Assembly (NCBI GenBank): GCA_050084515.1
Contig: CM114272.1
Location: 25,110,001 to 25,174,000, forward strand
Reading direction: 5' to 3'
Source of the DNA: Blasia pusilla
Lineage: Eukaryota > Marchantiophyta > Marchantiopsida > Blasiales
Length of the DNA: 64,000 nucleotides
The notes beneath the pieces were generated by a model. It was not told the origin of the DNA and searched no databases. It saw only the letters and a list, made by a program, of their open reading frames with translations. A program made the position numbers and the translations under genes. Shown in pieces: positions 62,546-64,000 of the stretch (position 1 is the stretch's first letter; every line of letters begins with the position of its first letter).

Positions 62546-63568
62546 TGTGCGCTTTCTCCCCTCAAACATCAATCTTTAGAATTGCGGAAGCGTACGTTCA
62601 GTAGGACATGCTCTCAACGTTGATTTGCACCCAAACATAATCACGTTACTCCGATCTAGGTCAATCGGCCTTCCAACTGACCGAGTTCTTAACTTGAGAT
62701 GTCATCAAGCTCAACCTTCCCTCATTCCCAGCTTCCCAACACATGCAAGTCTTTCAAGACTTGGGATTGACTTTCTGATTAGTCCACAAACTTAAAATGG
62801 CATTTGCACACTTAGCAGTCCCAACTGTCCAACGGACCTTGCATGAGCTCCCAAACGAAGTCCCAACAAGATGAGTCATGGGTTGGAATCCATAAGGGAC
62901 CTCCAAAATCAACTCTTTTGGATTTGATTCCGGTTTCGAATCCCAACGCCAAAACGCCCAATCCATTTTGTGCCCTTGAGTTTCCCCTCGGCACCCAAAG
63001 TGGGGTTCGAGTTCCAAGCACCCTTGGAGAACTTTCCCCTTACAGAATCCTTTTGGGATCTCTGCCCTCCCCCTACCTTTGGGGAAGAGACATCCAGGAC
63101 CCTCTTTTTGGTCCTCAACCCAATTCCCCGCAGAGTTATTTTTGGCCAATATCTCAGCCTTTGCTTGTGCATTTGCTAAGATCTTTAGTGCGTTGAAATT
63201 TCCTTTGCATAAACTTTCCAACGCCACTTTACTTGTCCCAATGCATCTTGAGACAAAAAATTATGGTAAAAAATACAGTAAAAAACCCCAAACGCTTGTC
63301 ATGTCCCAAATCCGGTTCTCATCTTTTGGCCATGTCTTATCCTAGACTGGACTCCTCTCTAGTATGGGTTTGTGTTTGGTTATGGTTTCCTTAGTCACAA
63401 TCTTAAACGCATGAAACACTCAAAATGCTAGCGTTGCTCGCGTCTTGCACTTTTGTTTTCTAACTTGTCTCCTTTTGAAACCTCTCAAAAGCAGAAACCA
63501 TCCTAGCATAAGCCCGCTAGAGTTCGGATGTTCTCCTCGACGCTCGTTTGGTTATGAGGGTTGCAATA
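62546..63568 (-). repeat. LTR of the second family, inverted relative to 49889-50885
   Basis: About 1,023 bp. On the minus strand it starts TATTGCAACCCTCATAACCAAA, diverged from TGTCGCGACCCTCATGACCAAA, and ends GCGCACA. Internal landmarks such as GCGGAAGCGTACGTTCAGTA are shared with the other LTR. Divergence from that copy is substantial, so the two insertions are not of the same age. Confidence 0.85.
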
Positions 63569-64000
63569 CCTCCTTACTTGCATCGATGAGTTGGAGCAAA
63601 GGATTGCTGCCATGACAATGATGCACCCAAGGACAGGCACATTGCCCAAAGTTGCTAGTGTGGCTCCAACCTTGCTAGTGTCGGCTTGTTTGGAGTCAAT
63701 GTCGACCACACTATTGGAGGTAGCCACTTGGATGAGCCAAGCTCCGTTGTTTTCTTCCATGGAGTTGGCAAAAACGGACCAACGGAGGTGTTCCAACTAG
63801 CCGCCATGTTGTGTGAGCGTGGAGAGGTGACTGCCTCTCGTTCTGAGGGGGTTCTTAAGGAGATGGTGGACTTGCCCTCACAATAGGTGCTTGGGACGTC
63901 CTCCACTAAATCATGGACTCATGGCATGTTATGGCGGCAAAGTTAGTGGATATGCGAGCTAGGCTAGCGATAGAGTGAGCCATGATCACATCAGGTGTAG
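63569..64000 (+). pseudogene. Gag-protease linker of the methyltransferase/PHD gypsy family, cut by window end
   Basis: DELEQRIAAMTMMHPRTGTL matches the IEQLEQQLATM region after the gag knuckles of element 1. MSQAPLFSSMELAKT and then, in another frame, VFQLAAMLCERGEVTASRSE match the linker before the protease. The copy continues beyond the window, where protease and possibly the methyltransferase would be expected. Confidence 0.78.

Overview
The window looks like nuclear DNA of a land plant with a large, transposon-rich genome. I see no convincing host gene. Almost every recognisable coding segment belongs to a mobile element: Ty3/gypsy and Ty1/copia LTR elements, an R2-like LINE, a hAT transposase and tRNA-derived SINE-like units. 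They sit in AT-rich, gene-empty DNA with plant-type (GA)n microsatellites, nested insertions and many frameshifted copies. The mix (methyltransferase-bearing gypsy elements, an R2-like LINE, a ZNF862/KIAA1586-like hAT) would fit a fern, lycophyte, bryophyte or gymnosperm better than a typical crop angiosperm, but that is inference.

Layout. 0-5.5 kb: non-coding, with a nested direct repeat near 1.1-1.8 kb and a compound palindrome near 3.9 kb. 5.8-9.2 kb: a frameshifted R2-like LINE on the + strand. 9.2-15.6 kb: no gene; two short tandem repeats. 15.66-34.53 kb: the centrepiece, a head-to-tail array of Ty3/gypsy elements on the minus strand with four LTR cores and three internal regions, adjacent units sharing an LTR. 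35.7-37.4 kb: decayed hAT transposase. 37.4-48.3 kb: AT-rich, with a ~340-bp degenerate tandem array, a (GA)n tract and a Helitron-like end. 48.4-49.2 kb: a foldback repeat and tRNA-derived SINE modules. 49.4-64 kb: a jumble of nested fragments: four further pieces of the same gypsy family, a second LTR family (two LTRs with an initiator-Met-tRNA primer site), an antisense LINE ORF1-like fragment, an unrelated gypsy with a long gag-protease-RT frame, and a degenerate copia.

The main discovery candidate is the gypsy family in the array. Its polyprotein order is Gag (two zinc knuckles), aspartic protease, a complete C5-cytosine DNA methyltransferase domain (motifs I, IV with PCQ, VI with ENV, VIII and X in canonical order), reverse transcriptase, RNase H, integrase, and a C-terminal Cys4-His-Cys3 PHD finger. 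One element thus combines a DNA-methylation writer and a probable histone-tail reader. Both long copies also carry, in the leader between gag and the 5' LTR and antisense to it, a segment closely matching the internal-promoter region of 5S rRNA. The two copies agree on domain order, so the arrangement is not a chance fusion.

A caution on integrity: the long copies differ by recurrent, strand-symmetric edits (AGCA to AAAGA, TGCT to TCTTT, CTG or CAG to CG), and one copy carries short patches copied from elsewhere in the same element. Some apparent frameshifts may therefore be assembly or base-calling artefacts of methylated repeats rather than real decay.
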